64,000 bases of DNA from Nipponacmea schrenckii (taxonomy: Eukaryota; Mollusca; Gastropoda; Lottiidae): contig JAUJPP010000003.1 in NCBI GenBank assembly GCA_030562195.1, positions 27,187,398 to 27,251,397 of the forward strand, read 5' to 3'. Positions 1 to 13,924 of this stretch are shown here, in pieces (the first letter of the stretch is position 1; each line of letters opens with the position of its first letter). The notes under the pieces were generated by a model that worked only from the letters and a program-made list of their open reading frames with translations, searched no databases and was not told where the DNA came from. A program made the position numbers and the translations under genes.

Positions 1-200
1 CAATATCTATGAAGGGACCAAACGGAAAATGACCATTGTCCTATTGTGTACAGGGCGGTCTGTGGTAGTCTTTAGATTATGGACGTATTATTAAAATCTG
101 AAGGGACAGTCAAAAGTGACCCTATCTCTGATGTGTACAGGGCGGTCTGTGGTACTTGTTAGATTATCGACGTATTGTTAATAAACTCAGAAGAGACTGT
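1..200. repeat. about 87-bp tandem repeat, two copies
   Basis: A block containing the shared string tgtacagggcggtctgtggta occurs twice, with the second about 87 bases after the first, each followed by a matching ttagatta..gacgtatt segment. The array may continue left of the window. No coding sense was seen. Confidence 0.6.
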
Positions 201-3200
201 TTAACTTCACCTTGTTATGATTCACGTGATTTGACCATTACTTCTCAATAAAATCATTACACACTTCATTTAATTCAACATAAAGGCCTTATAAATAGTA
301 TAAACGGTCCAAATTACACAAACTAAATTCAACTGAACAGTTTTTGACCTTACATGGGTCCCAGTGACAATTGAATTATTCATACCAGGAAGTATGTCAA
401 TTGTAAATGAGAATTTTTTCATTCAGAACAGAAAGAATATGTTTCAGAGTATGGTTCAAACTGAATGTGAGGCTAATATACATGTCCATATACAAAAATA
501 ACAATTAGACCAAAGTTTTAAGTCGTTCCCATGTGTAAAACGCCGTAATGTTTCAAAGGGTCCACAGAGTTTTGCAGGAAGGACGTCACAAAACTAGCCG
601 ATCAGGAGAGTTATTCTCAAATTCAAATTAAACTTAAACAAAATCCAGATTTTAAGATTTTAAGTCATCTAAATGGATAATTAATCTTAATTTAAACTCA
701 ATTTTAGTAATAGACCAACCAGATAACTAGAATACAAAAATTATTTCAATTTGAGTTTTCGAGATTATTCGTAAGGCCATTCAAAATAATACGTTTCAGA
801 CGACACAACGGTAACATATTTATCTTAAAACCTCCTATGATATCGTAGGACAATAATATATAAATATAAAGCTGGCAATATAGATATAAAGATAATGTTT
901 TGTTAGGTGGTAAAAAGAGCCGAGATAAAAACACTATATAAGGTTCTCTGTTTATGTTTAATTAAATCGCGAGCTTGCTTGTCACTTCAACCTGGAGTGA
1001 ACATCATCCATGCGAATAACCGCTGGACCAATACTCTACTGCAGATACAATAGGGTAAAGGCGAAGCTTGTCAAGATATTACGAACTTATCTTATACTTT
1101 GACTACAATAACCACTTACGCCAGAGAATATAGCCAATTAGAATCCTCGACACAACGATGCCAACATTATGGCTTATTATGTACAGACTTTCTATCAAGG
1201 TCTCTGATAAACTGCATTCATAAGTGTAATCCAATCAAATAGATTCATTTACAAACTTCCGCAATACAAGAACAGTGACTATTGTAGTCAAGGTATGCTT
1301 ATTATCTGTATAATGGTTACGCTTTATACATTGATTTGATAGTTTGTACCATGTTTGCAGCTACCACTGGTTACACTTTATTCGTATTAAGCACGTGTAC
1401 TTCACTTGATGACCTGGTAGGTTTGTAGTATTGAACTCTATTATGAATTAAGTAATAGACTTTGTTCGTAATAAATTGACCATTGTGGAGTGAGTTGATC
1501 GTGAGTAAATACATGGTACCATGATGGTCAAACAGGTATGTACTTATCTTAAAGTACGGTACTAAAATAGGTGAACAGAAGAGATGGCTTCGTTTTCCAC
1601 ATTTGTACACGTCTATTAAAAGGCCATTTCCTCCCAACCCAAAATAAGTTGAAAAGTGCAACTTCGTGTCGTGTAAGAAGAATGTCCGGAATTTAAAATA
1701 TAATATTGGAAAGCAAGTCAAATTTCATAAGATTAAATTGTGTCGAATTAGTCAAATCCGCGTATCAGTCCAATATATTCATCAATATTTTAATATCCCT
1801 TCGAATTGTAACTAGTAAATAAGATCTATTCATCACATTGTCTGAATTCTGAAATCTGCCTATTTATCTTTCGTGATTTATGAAATTTTGATACACGTCG
1901 AACTAGAAGAAAGAGATCAATGAACCAAATCGAACTTCACAAATAAATCATAATGTCCAACTTTTTCTTTAATCAAACGTTAGCATCGGGCTCGCTTCGC
2001 CAGTCGCACGACAAAATCTGGCCACGCTGGGGGGTTATAAAAATATAATACCTATAGAAATGAAATATTGCCTTGACCAAACATTTATCACCGTCATATT
2101 GTGGCCATTAAACCGAAAACACTTATTTTATATTATCCAGGGAATAAAGGCTAGATGGCGTGTTGGAATATATTTAGGTTATATGTGATATTTGTCGCAC
2201 CCACCACCTGTTAGTATATAACGGTCCAGCACTCCATTTCAATACCAAGTCCTCCACATCTATTTCTACCCCTTTTTAAACGGTCGTTTGTTTGAGAATC
2301 CACAGTGATGGAGATCTTTTCAAGTCGAGCAGTGAAGCTGTAAATTAATTCTAAACCCAACTGGAAGAAGAAACGTTATTTTAGGTTTTATCAGCAGTTG
2401 CTAAAATAGAATGGCTTCCAGAAAGATACCAAGATGTTTTACCAACTGGTAGAAAGTGTCTTAGTGGTCCGGAGTTGAATAGGCTTGTTTGTTTCGTATC
2501 ATATATGTAATTCTTACGACTAATAGCCTATAATTAGCAATAGTACATGGAAATTAAAATAAGTTTATTTCTGCTTGTAACCTGTCATTTCGAAGATTTC
2601 ATATCTCTGGGATTACTGTGATATATTGAACCACGACTTTTAGTGAACGAATCCAAACACAAGTTATAATCTCTAAGTGACATTTAGAAGTAGATGGAAC
2701 TTTAAAACTAGAAGACTATTATAGATATACTACTCCTTCCTTTAATATTTGCAGATTCCTGTATGTGGATTGAAACGCTGCAATAATTAAAGGAAGGAGT
2801 AGTATATCTATAATAGTGGCCTTGTTTTAATAAATATAAGTTGTTGTCTAAATTGAAATAATTTAACTTTAACTAAAGGTGTTTAAGTGCGATAGGAGGG
2901 ATTAGTAAGGTTATAAAACTGTAAACTTTGATAACAACTCGAAGCTGATTAGACCTTTTAATATTAGCTGATTTATCTTCACCCAGCGTGAACTTATCTC
3001 TTATATTTTACCAAGTTTCAAGTTAATTTCACCCTGTCTATCTTCTATCTATTGTTATAGCTAATTGAGAGGCGAGCCAAAGTGCACCTGTTGGGTGACA
3101 CGGAGTAATCAAGTACGACCAATTTTAAAGAGCAACTGGAGATGTTTTTCAGAAGCATTCGAGTGGAAGATAACAAGCTTATCTATACAATTGACGAAGG

Positions 3201-4381
3201 GAATTAGGGACGGAAATATACTTGAAAAACGCTTGTATATATCGCTGGATTTAGAAGTTAAAGGTCACGGTTCGACAATTTCGGGGGTCTTGAACACAGT
3301 GCATGTGAATAAATTTTAGAAGTGCTAAAAATGAACAAATCGGGTTGAAATTTCTGTTTCTATGTATGCGTCTTTTCTATATATGTCGGGGTATCAAGAA
3401 AATATTATCAAACTCAGATAATTCTGGGCACATACGGATTGTAGGACTTATATTTCAAGTGAGCTGTAAACACTATTACTAATAAGCTAAGCTAAAACAA
3501 TCCCCGTTTCTGAGGCTATGTTAGAATTTTATTGGTCAAAGGAATGGTGAATATGTTCCTTCAAATAAAGGCACTTTAACCACTCCTTTCAATGTGTGTA
3601 TCATTTCATTTCAATCTCATAAACTTGAGCCAGATACATAGGAATGATTATTGAACTGTAAAAATGATGTGTGTAATTACATGTTTTTGAAAATTTGATC
3701 CAAATATATATTTTAAGTTCACTTATCTGCACGAGATGAAAGATAAAATTGAGATAATGAACCAAAATGGGTGATTGAGGATGTTCGGTCGCTTCATCAA
3801 CCTTATACAAAGCCGTACCTGTCTCGTGTGTTTATTGAACCAAACTAATGATATGCAACCGTCAAATAATGATAACAGTATATTACTTGAGGTGTAAATA
3901 AGACTCCTCGCCTGTACTCTATTATAATATAGACTGAATATGAATCTTTGATGTACCGACACTCTACTTGGCCTAAAAAGATCCTCTTCAATTGAGAAGA
4001 GCTACAATTTCAGTTTTTAAGAAAAATATATACTGTATTGTATCCTGTTTTGCAGGGCCATTGTGAGGTTTTAAAATATATATTCAAATTTCAAATATTT
4101 AGTGTTAGTCCCAACATCATTTTTTCTGGATAACGATGTTTTATGTATTTTATTTTATATGTATATGTTTCCCATGTATTATTTCGCACTGATCAAATCC
4201 TTTACATTCCGATTAGCCAACAAATTACACAGGCAAAGGGTCCCATACTTCCCTCGGAAGATACAAAAATATCTCTCGAAGATACATAATTACGGAAGGG
4301 GTTTTTGTTCAAAACAAATCTCTAATATACGGAAGGGGATAGAGATGTACAAGTAATGACGTGTATGGAAGGTGATCGGGA
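201..4381. other. intergenic, no gene recognised
   Basis: AT-rich sequence with frequent stops in all frames. The only long open stretches are under 120 codons and show no domain, low-bias signal or splice context that I can support. One perfect hairpin lies inside (separate entry). Confidence 0.5.
2715..2817. repeat. perfect 32-bp inverted repeat (hairpin)
   Basis: Bases 2715-2746 are the exact reverse complement of 2786-2817, separated by 39 bases. This is far beyond chance and could be a tiny foldback/MITE remnant or a transcribed hairpin. Confidence 0.85.
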
Positions 4382-4823
4382 TCAAAATTGAAATATCTCA
4401 CCTTCGAACGGGTTTTGTTGTTGTAATAAACTATATTGTTGAATGTCGTATAAAATTGTCACTTTTGGGAGACCCGAACTATTTGTGGTGGTTTCCGTTT
4501 CTATAAATAGTACTACAGGCTGTTTATTTGAAGAGGGAACACAGTATTCTCGACTCCTATCTATCACAGTAAACCATGGCTCCAATTTCACTTCCTCGCC
4601 CACTTCCTTAGTCCGATGATTTTTATAACTTTTTATTTTAATTTCTTTAGAAACTTTTGTTTTCGTACTTTCACTTTTTATTATCACACACGCTTGGAAA
4701 TCTGTAAAATAGCTGGGACCAAGTTCCAGCACCATGGCACCGTGTGTATTAGTCCATGTTATCCGACCTTCCGAACACGGTGTTTTAACGTTTGTATTGC
4801 CCTTCTTAGCCTCGGTATCTTCA
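4382..4823 (-). CDS. meteorin-like secreted protein, C-terminal exon
   Basis: The last coding exon of a minus-strand gene: a good acceptor (tatttcAG, read on the minus strand) precedes 4823 and a TGA stop lies at 4382-4384, giving about 146 residues that start in phase 2. Near the N-terminus a Cys is followed by GRITWTNTHGAMVLEL, then FQACVII, then REYCVP and VVLFIETETTTNSSGL. Order and spacing resemble the CUB-like first domain of Meteorin/Meteorin-like, where a Cys precedes a W..P/T-GA-hydrophobic strand, a second Cys sits in xxCI, a third in xxCF, and then LFVEATPxxD. Three cysteines match in order. Meteorins are secreted factors. Upstream exons with a signal peptide should lie at higher coordinates but I could not find them. 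The middle Lys/Glu-rich segment is an insertion relative to vertebrate meteorins. The family call is from remembered motif similarity and is tentative; the exon itself is better supported than its name. Confidence 0.42.
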
Positions 4824-6419
4824 CTGAAATATAAACAAAGTATTTTTAGTTTATACAAGGTTATATAATAAATTGACTGGTATTCCCTTCCATAGTTTAC
4901 TTAATTATATGCATATTTCTTTTATTTTAATAATTTGCAAAATAATCGGAAGGGGGCACGATTAAAGACAGTCAAGAGTCAAAATGCAAAAAAAAAAACT
5001 GTTTCAAGTAGAGACAAAATTTAGTTAACTTATGTGTTAACAATCTTTTAAACGTATACGAACAATTGTAATGTTCCGGAAACCCTGTCTACTCTTTTCT
5101 AATATCTCAAGACAGAGGAGATCAAAACATCCTCCGATAACAGTTTTCCGATTGTTCAAAGATAACAGCAGCAATAGTTCGTAAAGGTTGTCATCACATT
5201 GTTTCATTGAGAGACAGACAACAGTAAAATTTAATATGGTTGTCCGTGTTTTTACCGGGCCAACCTTTCATTCATCGAGTTACTAAAGTTATTGAAATTC
5301 CACGCTAGCTAGGATACGTTTATAAACTATGTTTTATTGTGATTGGAAACGTTTATCTGTAAACTAGATATTTAGACATCTTGGTTTGATTACATAGGAC
5401 TAAAAGTTTAACACTTTCCTGGAGATTTTAGGGGACTCCAACCGAGAGTTGATAGATAACCCCTTGACTTCAATTATCGTAAATAATCTCAAATTTTACA
5501 AGACATAAAAATACCTAATAAATATAATTCGCTGTGTGGACTCCCTAAATGAGTTGCTGATTTGACTTAAATAAAATAAACAATATTAGGTATATGGACT
5601 CCCTGAAAGAGATGCTGATTTAACGCGAGTACAATAATCAATATTAGCTATGTAGACATCCTGAAAGATATGCTGATTTGGCGTAAATATACTTTAAGAT
5701 TTTAAAGGCACTGTAAAGAGGGTTTTAAAAAATTGTATGTGTATTGTGGACTCTGATAGCATCTTCTCGCACTATGCTTATTTTCAGTCAGAAGTCTGCG
5801 GTTCATGCCCTTCCACTTTCACTATGCCTTCCCCGAAATCAAATGTCTTAACATCATTATCAACAGCAGCTGTGCAATCCATTAAATATGAAACTTATCA
5901 CGGTGTTTGTGTATATAATACTGTTTGGTCATTATAGCGAGAGAAAGATTGACACCGCTGTCAGTATGTCAAAAACAGGTGACACGTTAAGCCGTGGTCC
6001 ATCACATTTTCTGGACAACCAAATTAATGGCCAAGTCCAATCTTATCACCTTGCAGCATGGTCGGCCATCAAGCAATAAATCCACAAGAAACAATCGTGT
6101 CCATCTCGCCACTACAATGTGACCTCGGCAGGTTTCTACAGTCAATAAGCTATTCTTTTTTTTAATTACTATGAACTTGACTAAATACCTCCAGCTACTA
6201 GTATTAGAATTCTGTCTTCCTCACCTGTTCGTTTTAGGCAGTTTGATTCAAGCGACTTCCACCTTGTCAGTCTGATGGATTAAACAGAAAGAGAACCATA
6301 AGTTACCATAGTCAATTGTTTTGTTTATCTTGTGTAAGATAATTATATTTAAATGAGTTCTTTTCGATTGCATAAGTTATGATATCAACAAACTACCAAC
6401 CTCTGTCTAATAAATAAAG
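4824..6419. other. non-coding, no exon recognised
   Basis: Upstream of the meteorin-like exon (its introns or 5' exons would lie here). I saw no convincing exon. A three-copy repeat of about 58 bp lies at 5510-5690. Confidence 0.4.
5510..5690. repeat. about 58-bp tandem repeat, three copies
   Basis: The phrase ggactccct(a/g)aa.gag.tgctgattt recurs at about 5537, 5595 and 5653, with an AT-rich caatatta.. spacer between the copies. The third copy is the most diverged. Confidence 0.6.
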
Positions 6420-6795
6420 AGAATGTCTACAGGTGATGTAAGATATCACCGACAACCGATTGATCTAATAGAAAGAGACATAAGTCTACAGGTGATGTGA
6501 TATCCCCGTAAGATAATAATGAGAGAGAATGTCTACAGGTGATTTAAGATATCACCAACTACCAACCTCTGTCTAATAGATGAGAGAGAATGTCTACAGG
6601 TGATGTAAGATATCACCGACAACCGACCTCTGTCTAATAAATGAGACAGAATGTCTACAGGTGATGTAAGATATCACCGTCAACCGACCTCTGACTAATA
6701 GATGAGAGAGAATGTCTACAGGTGATTTAAGATATCACCAACAACCGACCTCTGTCTAATAGATGATAGACAATGTCTACAGGTGATGTAAGCGA
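6420..6795. repeat. about 60-bp tandem repeat, seven copies
   Basis: Units contain gtctacaggtgatgtaag, then atatcacc..caaccgacctctg, then tctaatagatgagag. Copy starts are spaced about 50-61 bases apart; one copy is shortened. Stops occur in all frames, so it is non-coding. Confidence 0.8.
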
Positions 6796-7114
6796 GATCA
6801 GTTGATATCTTCTCAATAAAAACCTCTCATCAAAACACAATGAAATACACTTCAAAGGGAAAGTTGACTGGTCTTTTTTTAAGTTAAATTTAATAGGTAT
6901 ATGCTATAAGGTTCAGGGAGTGATTTTTCCCACGATCGAAAAATATAGAAAATGAAGTTTATATTCCATATCAGTCATTATATCTCATACTTTTTACATG
7001 TTCAAAAAAAAAACACATTCATGTTTTCTAATAGTATAATTTGGTAGAAAAACACCATTTTGCCATTAAAAAGAAATGAAACAAGTAGAGCATTATAAGA
7101 ATTATTAAGAGTTT

Positions 7115-7370
7115 TTATAAATTGTTTAATGTGTATCATAGACACTGATCATCAAATTTGCACCATTCTAATTTTCAATAAAACGTCTTTGGTTCCTGCA
7201 ATTCCACTAAAATAAGTGTTTCAAAACGTTATTAATCACAAAATCTGCTTTTATCATACAAGAAGTTTGCCTCATAAACCGCTTTATTTTAGTGGAATTA
7301 CAGGAACCATAGACGACTGACTGAAAATTTGGATGGTTCATATTGATGATATCGGTGTCCCTTATTCGCA
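7115..7370. mobile_element. hairpin MITE family, copy 1
   Basis: The left half (ggttcctgcaattccac and taaaataag) and the right half (ttattttagtggaattacag then gaacc) are inverted relatives, and both flanks extend the inversion (ctaattttcaat versus actgaaaatttgg). Diverged copies of the same unit lie at 24130-24255 and 49410-49600. It encodes nothing and is a non-autonomous DNA element by structure. Exact ends and target duplication were not resolved. Confidence 0.6.
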
Positions 7371-7459
7371 TACAAAATTTAAAAAACCTCTATGCAATTC
7401 TTTTAATATAATCTAACAATGAATACATGGTCATAATTCCAGTCCAACCAGCTGAAAAT

Positions 7460-8100
7460 GGCCACGAATAATCCGGGAAAGATCAATGCCAAGAGGTGTG
7501 GCCAAGGACCAGTTGGTAGAAAGGATCCTTGTCACGGCGGACTTGTGAACCTAAGTTATAATCCTTGTAAAATATAGTTGTAATTACCGTATACACCGAT
7601 ATAACATTAAACTGTATTAATTATATTTAATTCATCAACTTATAATTAAGATTGATTATTACATTTTTACAGACAATTCATTACTAATTGTACAATACTC
7701 GTGTATCATAAGAAGTTTGTTAAGTATCAATTTAAAAGGATTGCAACGGAAGACTTGGAACAATTATTATTCATTAATAAATCAATAGTGTTAACCATAC
7801 AGTTAAAAAACTCTATAATTATTTTAATTAATCAACAATATTTATAGATTGTCATTAATTTAAAGTCATTTCATTAAATGGGTAGTATATAGGTCAATAC
7901 CAAGAATGTGGCACAGAACTTGTTGTTAAATAGGATCAATATTCACAAGACTGACTTGTAAATAGTTATAATGGGTAAAATATAGGTCAACATAGTAAAT
8001 TACCTGTTACACCCCATAAGTAAAACATTAAACTGTATTTTAATAATGGGTAATATTTCAATTCATCAACTTATAATAAATTATTTTATTTTACATAGTC
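7460..8100. repeat. diverged duplication containing a dispersed repeat
   Basis: Segment 7460-7690 (bearing agatcaatgccaagaggtgtg and ggccaaggaccagttggtag, then aacattaaactgtatt and aattcatcaacttataat) is matched by a diverged second copy at about 7870-8100 in the same order. The first part also occurs at 49911-50000 (plus), 55093-55190 (minus) and weakly at 13690-13740 (minus), so it is a dispersed element that was duplicated here. Confidence 0.55.
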
Positions 8101-8580
8101 AGAATTAGGTCCATACACAAGGATAAGGCCTGTTCTCAATACATAGAGACAAACATAAACTCTTTATTTTACATGGGTAAGAATTAGGTCCAAAACAAGT
8201 GTAAATGGTCCTGTCTAACATTCAGCCCATAGAGACAAACATAGACTGTTTTATTTTACATGGGTCAGAATTAGGTCCAATACACAAGGACAGTTGTTTA
8301 CACCCATAGAGACAAACATAAACTCTTTATTTTACATGGGTAAGAATTAGGTCCAATACACAAGGAAAGGTCCTGTCTAACATTCAGCCCATAGAGACAA
8401 ACATAAACTCTTTATTTTACATGGGTAAGAATTAGATCCAATACACAAGGAAATGGTCCTGTCTAACATTCAGCCCATAGAGACAAACATAGACTCTTTA
8501 TTTACATGGGTAAGAATTAGATCCAATACACAAGGACATGGTCCTTTCTTAGATTCAGTCCATGAATAAACAAGGATACT
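8100..8580. repeat. 85-87 bp satellite, about six copies
   Basis: Each unit carries acatgggtaagaattaggtc, then caatacacaagga, then cctgtctaacattcagccca, then tagagacaaacata and actctttatttt. The same unit, reverse-complemented, forms a larger array at 33720-34590. Confidence 0.85.
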
Positions 8581-8859
8581 ATCCTTAATATCATGTACAA
8601 TGTTTCAAGGTTCTTCCCTCAGAAAGAAACAGATATTGTGGAGTGGATCCTGTCTGAGGGCTAGAAAGTTTATAATGAATTGCTGCATCATTTTCACAAT
8701 AATATCATCGCAAACTTTTGACACTCTGCATTCTATATGACTTAAACTACAAGGATTTTATTTTAAGATATATACATAAGAGATTTTCGACAAAGGTAAT
8801 AGTACTCGAGAGTTAGAGTCATAAGAGTGTTACAAGGTACGAGAATGTACTCTAAAATC

Positions 8860-9190
8860 CTTTAAAATCTGGAGCGCCTCAAGGATCGTAACTTTTCCCC
8901 TTGTTATTGAGTAAGTGTGTAGAAGATATTAAATACGTGATAAAAAATCCTCTAGAATTTGGCTAACCACGAAAACATTTCATTTTGTCCAGACTCTTCG
9001 AGGTCGTGGAATTTGGCGTAACACAAGGATCGCAACTTGCTCCTTACTTATTGACCAAGTGTATAAAAAATATGGTCAAATTGAATATTCCAAATACCAT
9101 GGAATTTGTCATGTCGTACCTCAAGGAACGGAACTGTATCCACACATTTTAAGCAAGTGTATAAATAATAGGGACAAATTGGATACTTGA
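8860..9190. repeat. imperfect tandem repeat of 100-140 bp, three copies
   Basis: The phrases caaggatcgtaact, caaggatcgcaact and caaggaacggaact are each followed by a variant of attgagtaagtgtgta and an AT-rich tail. Copies are diverged; there is no coding potential. Confidence 0.5.
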
Positions 9191-10084
9191 CATGAATGAA
9201 ACTCTGTGATTTACCGTTTTATATTGACATGTCGACAAATCGTTGTAAAAGGCAGAAATTTAAGTAAATAAAAGACAGACGCTTTTCTCTAGAGTAAATA
9301 GAGTAGAGAGAAAATCGAATAACAAACATCAGATTGAGAATAATTTGTGTACCTAAAGGGATTATAGCGAGTACATGTTGTTATTTTCGATCTAGGTCTA
9401 CTTTCATTTTATTTCAATATTCTGTGGTTTATTTCGAGTTAAATTGAATCTCAGAAAACGATTTTAAGAAGATGTTGAATCAAAAATGTGGTTACATTTA
9501 TGGCAAATTCAAAATTTTCAAAATGCTAATATTGTGTGTACTTTGAGAACTTCTATTAAAACATTTTTAATTATATATTTTTATTATTCTGCACAATGTC
9601 ATATCCAAATATAAAATAAATAAAAATTTTCATGACATTGTCACCCACCTACTGGCTGTCAGGGCCATAACATCACGGTCAAGGTATCAAAGATTGTTTT
9701 CGCCATTCCAATAAACAACATCCCATACTACCATCTTGTTAGACACCTTCACACTGAACAAGAGGGGAGAGGGGAATATGAGAGTCATGTCCCCCGCCCC
9801 CGCCAGTATCCAAGCAACGGTCAGAATTAATCAACGAAACGAATATCAGGGAAATCATGACTAAAATCTGTTTACAACGCGGAATCTCATTGAACATCAT
9901 AGTAAGTGTCATTTTGACACTTAAAACAAAACGCTCAGATTTCCTACTTCATGTTAACACTTTCATTAAACAATGGTCAATTTGTTCATATTTCACTCTT
10001 ATTGTTGTGTGACTTGTATATTGTATGAATAGAATTTTAATTTAAAACAGTTGTATGTGACTTTCTATAATATTTATTACTCGT

Positions 10085-10265
10085 TCGGATGGGGCGATAA
10101 ACTGAAGCCCTATGTTCTACAGGCTGTGCATGTTCAAGATCCCTCGACAGTTGGAAATCGCAAAAAAAGAGTAGGCTAATGCCGCTATGTTCGTCTCCAT
10201 TAGCCCACAAGGTGTAGAAGAGTAGAACGTAAAAATCCATTTTCATTTCATAATATTCATTATGT
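10085..10265 (+). mobile_element. SINE-like dispersed repeat, best copy
   Basis: Contains ggggcgataaactgaag, ccctatgttctacaggctgt, gatccctcgacagttgg, aaagagtaggctaatgccgc, ttagccca, gtgtagaagagtagaacgt and an A/T-rich attttcatttca tail. Related plus-strand copies: 13925-14095, 26255-26450, 48728-48800 (centre only), and tail-only pieces at 13380-13445 and 50080-50130. A conserved centre with a simple-sequence tail, dispersed, fits a SINE 3' body; no clear pol III head was seen here. Confidence 0.55.
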
Positions 10266-12719
10266 AAATGGCACGAAATGAAATGAAGTTATCGACCATC
10301 ATTTCCACATCTTCTTGAACAATATCCTTGAGTGTTGAAAATGTAGCATTTCAGAAAATCCAAACCACAAATATTGCAAAGAATTGTAGTATCACTGCAA
10401 ATATCTTTAATAGCAATTGGTCTTCATCCAAGTCCTCAAAGAGAAGCCAAAGTGAAGAGCTACCGTTAGTAATGAAGGAAGCCGGACTGTTGACCTTGAG
10501 ATTTTTATGGATTGGGGTTTGGGGGAGGGGTTTGATCGGAGTAGAGTAGAGATGAAGACAAAAGATTTGAATTATTTAAAACAGAAGTTGTTGCCAGGGA
10601 AATCCAGACTGTTGATATTGATGGTATATCGATCCTAGGGTACAGTAGTATGTTTAACATCAAATTCTTAACTGCTTGTATTGACTCTAGATCGATATCG
10701 ACGTAATGGTCAACTTTTAACTGAGTTCAGGTAATATGTAATTTAAGACTTTTCCAGTGTTATGTGTTTGAAAAAACTTTGGCTTCAAAATGATGTGAAG
10801 TTGATATTTTTCCATCAAGTAACCTAACTCCATGTATCGACTGACTTTGTTTTATTTGATAACAAACGTTTCACGTTGTTGTATCACAGATTGTAAAATG
10901 ACTCCAACCGCTCTAGAATCAATATTTTGACTTTCCCACAGTCACTGTCCGGTTCAATGTTGACTTTTTGATGGGGTAGAGTCAAGAATTCCCAACCCCT
11001 GGGGAACTAAAATACTTCACCAAACTTCAGTAAATATAAAAATTTCATGAGGTCCGTTGTTAGAAACTTGAACTACGTTAAGATAAAAGTTAAAATATAT
11101 AACGAAAATGATGGGTTATGTAACGTAGAAGAGCTCTAAATCCACCATGGGATCAGTTGGCCGAAGAATCCCAATTTTAAGATAATCTTATACAACTTTG
11201 AGATTTGACTAGTTGACTAGTTGGTACCTTTGCTCTCGTTTTATTTATTATGTTTATTTAAAAAAAAAACACCTGTTCATTTGGTTTTGTCACCTCAACA
11301 TCCCTTTCAAACGAGTCCACATCAAGTGGTGTGATATAAGATTTCGAACACTTGGCATCAACATACGACACTTCTGGACTATCAGACAACAGACCTCTGT
11401 AGGTTATTGAGCCTAGGGTCTCGAAGGATGTTACTATAAACCACCAACTTTGTTTATTATTGTAAGAAACTAGCCGTATTCCTGATAAATTGATACTAGA
11501 ATTCTTGTCCCTGGAATCTATACAAGATGGTCCTTATATCAGATAATGTTCACAATATGTTTGCAATATGATTTTATAGTGTATACAATCAAATATACAA
11601 TAGAGAGGAAATGCACGCCCTATACTTATGAGAAAACTAGCTTCGTATCGACATTACTTTGGGATTCACTTTTTCCTTCCATTTCCTTTTGACATGTTAT
11701 GGACAAGACTTTTTTGGTTAATGCAAACATTTTAAGTGATATTCAGCTAAAATTGATCAATTAATTACCATTACTAGGTAACAATTATCACCAGACATCT
11801 CGTAATGCATCCCTAAATTTATTGCCACGCACCTGTTCAAGAGTAAGTGAACCTAGGACGCAAACCCTATTTATTTCATAGAATTCTAAGCGCCTGTAGA
11901 GCAAGCTGCCTAAACCGTGTCACGTTCAAGAAACCCCTACAAGAAGCGTTACCTACAGTCTACCCCTATTATTCAAATACAAAAAAATATAGCCGAATAT
12001 TCGTCTTATTCATCAATATACGGAGCTATATTCAATTTTATATTGGCCCTGTCAATGGTATATTATAATCCCAACAATACCAATAGTTGGCGTTTCGTTT
12101 TTCTTGTATAACGAGCGTGGCGACGCGCTACTGTCACACTTTCAAGGACAATAGGGGCCGGGATATTAAACTCAATTATTTGATTGAATCTCGGAATAAT
12201 TCATAACTGTTAAATATTGTAGGCAAACAATATCCCATGTCAAGAGGTTGAAGACAGTTTTCTATAAAAACTAACCGTTAATATCCCAGCTTTCATAACT
12301 CTCTACCTTGACGCCAATATCATTCAAATCGTATATTTAAATAATATAAGGGTCTCATTTCCATAATTTACAGAAATGTAAATGAGATATGTTGAGTTTT
12401 AACTTTCTAACGGTTTAATCCAGTCAAGAATGTGAAGTGAAGAAAGACCAAGCAAGTGGATATCATGGGGTGAATGAAGAAGATTGAACACGCAAAGGGT
12501 GTTCTATTCTATCGTATTCATAATCCAAATCAAATATAAATCCATTAACATACATATAATATCTCATATTCAAATAACTTTATATCATTGAAATAGTGAT
12601 TCGATTATTGTTCAACATCAATAGTTATTCAAATGTGAAAACCTTTCTTTATTAAAAATCCTGACCATGTTTTCTCGAATTGATCTGAGCACTTTGATAT
12701 TACTGGCTTCTAGTATTGA

Positions 12720-12960
12720 AATGTATACATCGTTTCAACAATTTACAATGTCATTATCAGTTTATTTAGAATACTACACCTGAGTATAATTCTTCACAAC
12801 GTTTCAACAATTTACATTGTCATTATCAGTTTATATACTATACTACTTCTAGGTTTCATTATTCCGTTTTATAAAGGAACACACATAGGCCTACTACTGC
12901 TTTAAATTTATAGTGCACAACGTTTCCACAATTTACATTACATTTACATCAGATAAAACC
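12720..12960. repeat. short imperfect tandem repeat, three copies
   Basis: The phrase cgttt(c)(a/c)acaatttaca recurs at about 12730, 12797 and 12919; the first two are followed by tgtcattatcagtttat. Non-coding. Confidence 0.5.
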
Positions 12961-13924
12961 TATACTAATCCTAGACTCGTATTCTTGAAACAAACCCCAT
13001 AACCCTCATAAACGCAGCCCTGTGTTCTATCGCTACGCCCCCACCCCACTCCTTCCTTCCACCACGATATCCTTCCAATATAACGGTTTATTTCGGCAAC
13101 AAACAATGACATACTACAAACTGCAAGTTTTTGAAGGCTGTAATTATGAAAACAATATGAAGTGTTGTATATCTAAAGAGAATGATATACGGTGAAACTA
13201 AGTATTAGAGATGTTGAACAGAATATATCAATGTTGCTGTGACTGGGTTGACACTTTACTGTCATAATTCAGAAATAACAGTATATCTCTAATTTACATT
13301 AAAACAATAGTCGGTTTTAGTTTCTCAATCTACGCTATGTCAATATTAACATATTCATTTGGGCCATTCTACATTACACACTTCATCTTTAATAACCCAA
13401 TAGGTGCAGAAGAGTGGGACTTAAAACTCCATTCATTTCATTTCATTTACCTTATACACTTATATTGATTGCTTGATAAAGACAAGAGAACGCTGGTTGA
13501 AACATCGCTCAAATAAATTTAGTAATTGTATTCCATAAGAATTAGTTTATACTATATCCGACACCTTTAATAAATGTTATACGAATACACGTGTGAGACA
13601 GGATACGCTTGATCTTTTGACAGATTGAAACACTTTTGTCTTAATATTGAAAAAAAGGTGGAAAATACAAACACATATACTCGAGGTTCCGAATTGGTCC
13701 TTGATCAAACCTCTTGTCATTTTTCAATTCCGGCTTATTCATACCCTTCTAAAACTGGGTAGATTAGGATAATGATGAACGGTGGATTATTCAACGACAC
13801 TTACTTCCACTTACTGTTACCGACTGAGATAAGAACATACGACCACTGTTATTTTTTTGAACGTTAATAAGTAAATGACGTCATGTAACGATTCCATCAC
13901 TGTGCTTCATCCAGTCATCAAATA

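Noticed and set aside
5888..6079. 63-codon plus-strand ORF with a hydrophobic start (MKLITVFVYIILFG)
   Set aside because: Resembles a signal peptide, but with no family, no splice partner and ordinary composition after it; chance is as likely.
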